DNA of 64,000 bases, taken from Raoultibacter phocaeensis (GTDB lineage: Bacteria; Actinomycetota; Coriobacteriia; Coriobacteriales; Eggerthellaceae). The position numbers and the translations under genes were made by a program. The stretch covers positions 930,001 to 994,000 of the forward strand of contig NZ_CABDUX010000002.1 of NCBI RefSeq assembly GCF_901411515.1, read 5' to 3'. Every line of letters starts with the position of its first letter. The first letter of the stretch is position 1. A model generated the notes under the pieces. The model ran no database searches and was not told the origin of the DNA. It saw only the letters and a list, made by a program, of their open reading frames with translations. Positions 62,382 to 64,000 of this stretch are shown piece after piece.

Positions 62382-64000
62382 ATGGAAAGCTTGAAGAAGA
62401 GGCGAGGGGCGGCGTGCGTGTTCCTCTCGGTTGTTTTGGCGGCGATGATCGCCGTCCCCTCAGGCGCGCTCGCCGAGCCGGCGAATGCGCAAAAGGGCGC
62501 ACTGCCCGAATCGACGGCGTTCGAAAGGGCGTCCTCGGCCGTTCTATCAGCGGATGAGAGCGCTGCCGTAGCGGCGGATGATGTACAGGGCAGCGCTTTT
62601 GCGCAGCGGGAAGAATCGAATGTGCGCGACGAATCCGAACAGGCCGGTTCTGAAAACCCAACCGCATCCGAAGGCGCTTCCGACCTTCACGAGCTCGGTG
62701 AGAAGCAAGCCTCAAGCGGAGAGAAGGAATCCTCGAGCGACCAGGAGGAATCCTCGAGCGACCAGGAGGAAGCCTCGAGCGACCAGGAGGAAGTATCTTC
62801 AGCCTCGCCTTTGGAAGACGAGGCGAGCGAGCTTGCGCTTCTGGAGGACGAAGACGCATACGAAGTCACCGACCAGGCAAGCCTCCAGAGCGCCCTCAAC
62901 GATATCGCCGAGGGCACGAAACCGAATCGTCCGATCAAGATAGCGTCCTCTTTCGAACTCGCAGGACCGATCGCCGTCCCGGAGCTTTCCGTGGACTATC
63001 TGAGCATCGTTGCCGATGCTCCTGTTGTCTTGACCGCCTTTTCCGGCGCGCGCCATATGCAGGTCGAGCAGCAGGGAGATGAGAAAGCGATATTCTTCAA
63101 AAACATCGTACTCGACGGAAACGGCACAGGCGGAGGCATCGAGTTCGCGCAGGGAACGGCTGCGTTTTACCTCAACACGGCCCCCGAGGGCGTCACTGCG
63201 CCGAGCGTCGGCAGCTTCGACCTCACGGTGAGGTCGTGCGCCTCGACCGACGGAGCCGCCTTGTACGCAACGGATACCGTGTTGCATGTGAGCAATGCGA
63301 CGTTTGCTTCGAACACGGCGGCCAATCGGGGCGGAGCGATCTTCCTCGATTCCGAAGCAGGAATTCACCTCGAAGCCTCGGTATTGGCAAACAATGCCGC
63401 ACTCGACGGCGGCTCGCTGTACGCGGTGGGAACCGGGCAGCCTGCTCTCGAAGTGCTCGATTCGCTCTTGAGCGGCAACACGGCAAGCAAGGAGGGCGGC
63501 GCGGTGTATACGGAACGCGATCTCGACCTTTCGTCATCGACGCTCAGTGGCAACACGGCTCACGGAAACGGCGGGGCGGGTGCGCTCGTTTCCGACAATC
63601 CGTCCGTAGAGGCCGCGCTCTCCCTTGCACATACAAGCATGCTCGAAAACAAGGCCACAGCTACAAACGGACAGGGCAACGGCGGGGGAATCTACGGCAG
63701 TGCCTGGGAGACGCTCGTGCGCATCGACGATTCCGATACAGGCTCCCGCGAAAGCGAACTACGGAACAACACGGCTCAGGCTTCAGGCGGCGGTATGTAC
63801 ATCGGAGGCATGGGCGAGCCGAGCACGGTACGACTTGAAATGGTGACGGGCTCGGTGAGCGACAACACTGCCGAAGAAGGTAGGGGCGGCGGTATATGCC
63901 TTGACGGGGAAGCCGCCGTACTCACGCTTGGCGAATCGTACGCCCCTGCGATCCCTGCGCTTACGCCGCGCGTTCTTTCCAACCATTCGCATGGCAACGG
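62382..64000 (+). CDS. Secreted beta-helix-type (Pmp-like repeat) surface protein, C-terminus outside window
   Basis: 539 residues visible, open at the window edge. A Sec signal peptide (basic start MESLKKRRG, hydrophobic core, cleavage likely after SGALA, about residue 31) is followed by a Ser/Glu/Asp-rich acidic region containing three 7-residue repeats. From about residue 165 comes a right-handed beta-helix-like region with recurring NTA-x3-5-GGA motifs (SNTAANRGGAIF, GNTASKEGGAVY, NNTAQASGGGMY, DNTAEEGRGGGI). These resemble the polymorphic outer-membrane-protein/adhesin repeats found in large coriobacterial surface proteins. An LPxTG or other cell-wall anchor is expected beyond the window. 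ATG 62382 behind GAAGGGAC. Confidence 0.8.
   Translation, partial: MESLKKRRGAACVFLSVVLAAMIAVPSGALAEPANAQKGALPESTAFERASSAVLSADESAAVAADDVQGSAFAQREESNVRDESEQAGSENPTASEGASDLHELGEKQASSGEKESSSDQEESSSDQEEASSDQEEVSSASPLEDEASELALLEDEDAYEVTDQASLQSALNDIAEGTKPNRPIKIASSFELAGPIAVPELSVDYLSIVADAPVVLTAFSGARHMQVEQQGDEKAIFFKNIVLDGNGTGGGIEFAQGTAAFYLNTAPEGVTAPSVGSFDLTVRSCASTDGAALYATDTVLHVSNATFASNTAANRGGAIFLDSEAGIHLEASVLANNAALDGGSLYAVGTGQPALEVLDSLLSGNTASKEGGAVYTERDLDLSSSTLSGNTAHGNGGAGALVSDNPSVEAALSLAHTSMLENKATATNGQGNGGGIYGSAWETLVRIDDSDTGSRESELRNNTAQASGGGMYIGGMGEPSTVRLEMVTGSVSDNTAEEGRGGGICLDGEAAVLTLGESYAPAIPALTPRVLSNHSHGN
62730..62792 (+). repeat. Three tandem 21-bp repeats in the surface-protein gene
   Basis: Three in-register copies of TCCTCGAGCGACCAGGAGGA+A (62730-62750, 62751-62771, 62772-62792; the third starts with G). 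They encode SSDQEE repeats. Near-identical at DNA level, so copy number can change by slippage or recombination without a frameshift. Confidence 0.95.

Overview
The window reads as a chromosomal segment of a high-GC Gram-positive bacterium. The mihF-gmk-rpoZ group, an actinobacterial core gene order and the LL-diaminopimelate aminotransferase route to lysine point to the Actinomycetota. SpoVS, a VanRS-like pair and codon use rich in G/C-ending codons fit a Coriobacteriia/Eggerthellaceae-type anaerobe; that family placement is inference, and I cannot name a species. Coding density is high. About 55 protein genes are supported, almost all on the + strand. I found no tRNA, rRNA or CRISPR array.

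Layout. 1-0.7 kb: the 5' two-thirds or so of a leftward IS3-type transposase, cut by the window edge. 0.9-8.1 kb: pyrimidine operon carA-carB-pyrK-pyrD-pyrF, with the IS directly upstream and a possible attenuator hairpin before carA. 8.6-9.7 kb: mihF-gmk-rpoZ. 9.9-15.3 kb: thiI, comEA-comEC (DNA uptake) and holA, closed by a bidirectional terminator against leftward rpsT. 16.7-32.9 kb: a block in typical actinobacterial order: lepA, (small membrane protein, nitroreductase, dus), hemW, hrcA-dnaJ-rsmE-mtaB, phoH-ybeY-dgkA-era and finally recO, with a CIRCE operator before hrcA. A 148-bp AT-rich element with perfect 26-bp inverted repeats lies before phoH.

29.3-38.5 kb is the accessory, envelope-facing part. 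It holds two membrane-anchored C39-like cysteine peptidase proteins on opposite strands, a zinc-ribbon/three-PASTA membrane protein without a kinase, a TSCPD-domain protein, a VanR/VanS-like two-component system and a receptor with two solute-binding domains fused to a GGDEF cyclase. It interrupts the conserved order around era, recO and rpsO.

38.7-62.1 kb returns to core functions. These are rpsO-pnp, dapB-dapA-rnj, ftsK-rodZ-like, yajQ-rimO-(pgsA::cinA fusion), recA (LexA boxes)-recX, rny-GHKL ATPase-spoVS-miaB-miaA and dapF-dapL. RNA decay (pnp, rnj, rny, ybeY), tRNA/ribosome modification (thiI, dus, rsmE, mtaB, rimO, miaB, miaA) and lysine/meso-DAP synthesis (dapA, dapB, dapF, dapL) are the recurring themes. 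The window ends inside a secreted, repeat-rich, beta-helix-type surface protein.

Most promising for follow-up: the inverted-repeat element at 26.1 kb; the GHKL ATPase abutting rny upstream of spoVS; the accessory envelope block; the PgsA-CinA fusion; two parS-like palindromes; a candidate short RNA before rny; and promoters placed so that three genes would be leaderless.
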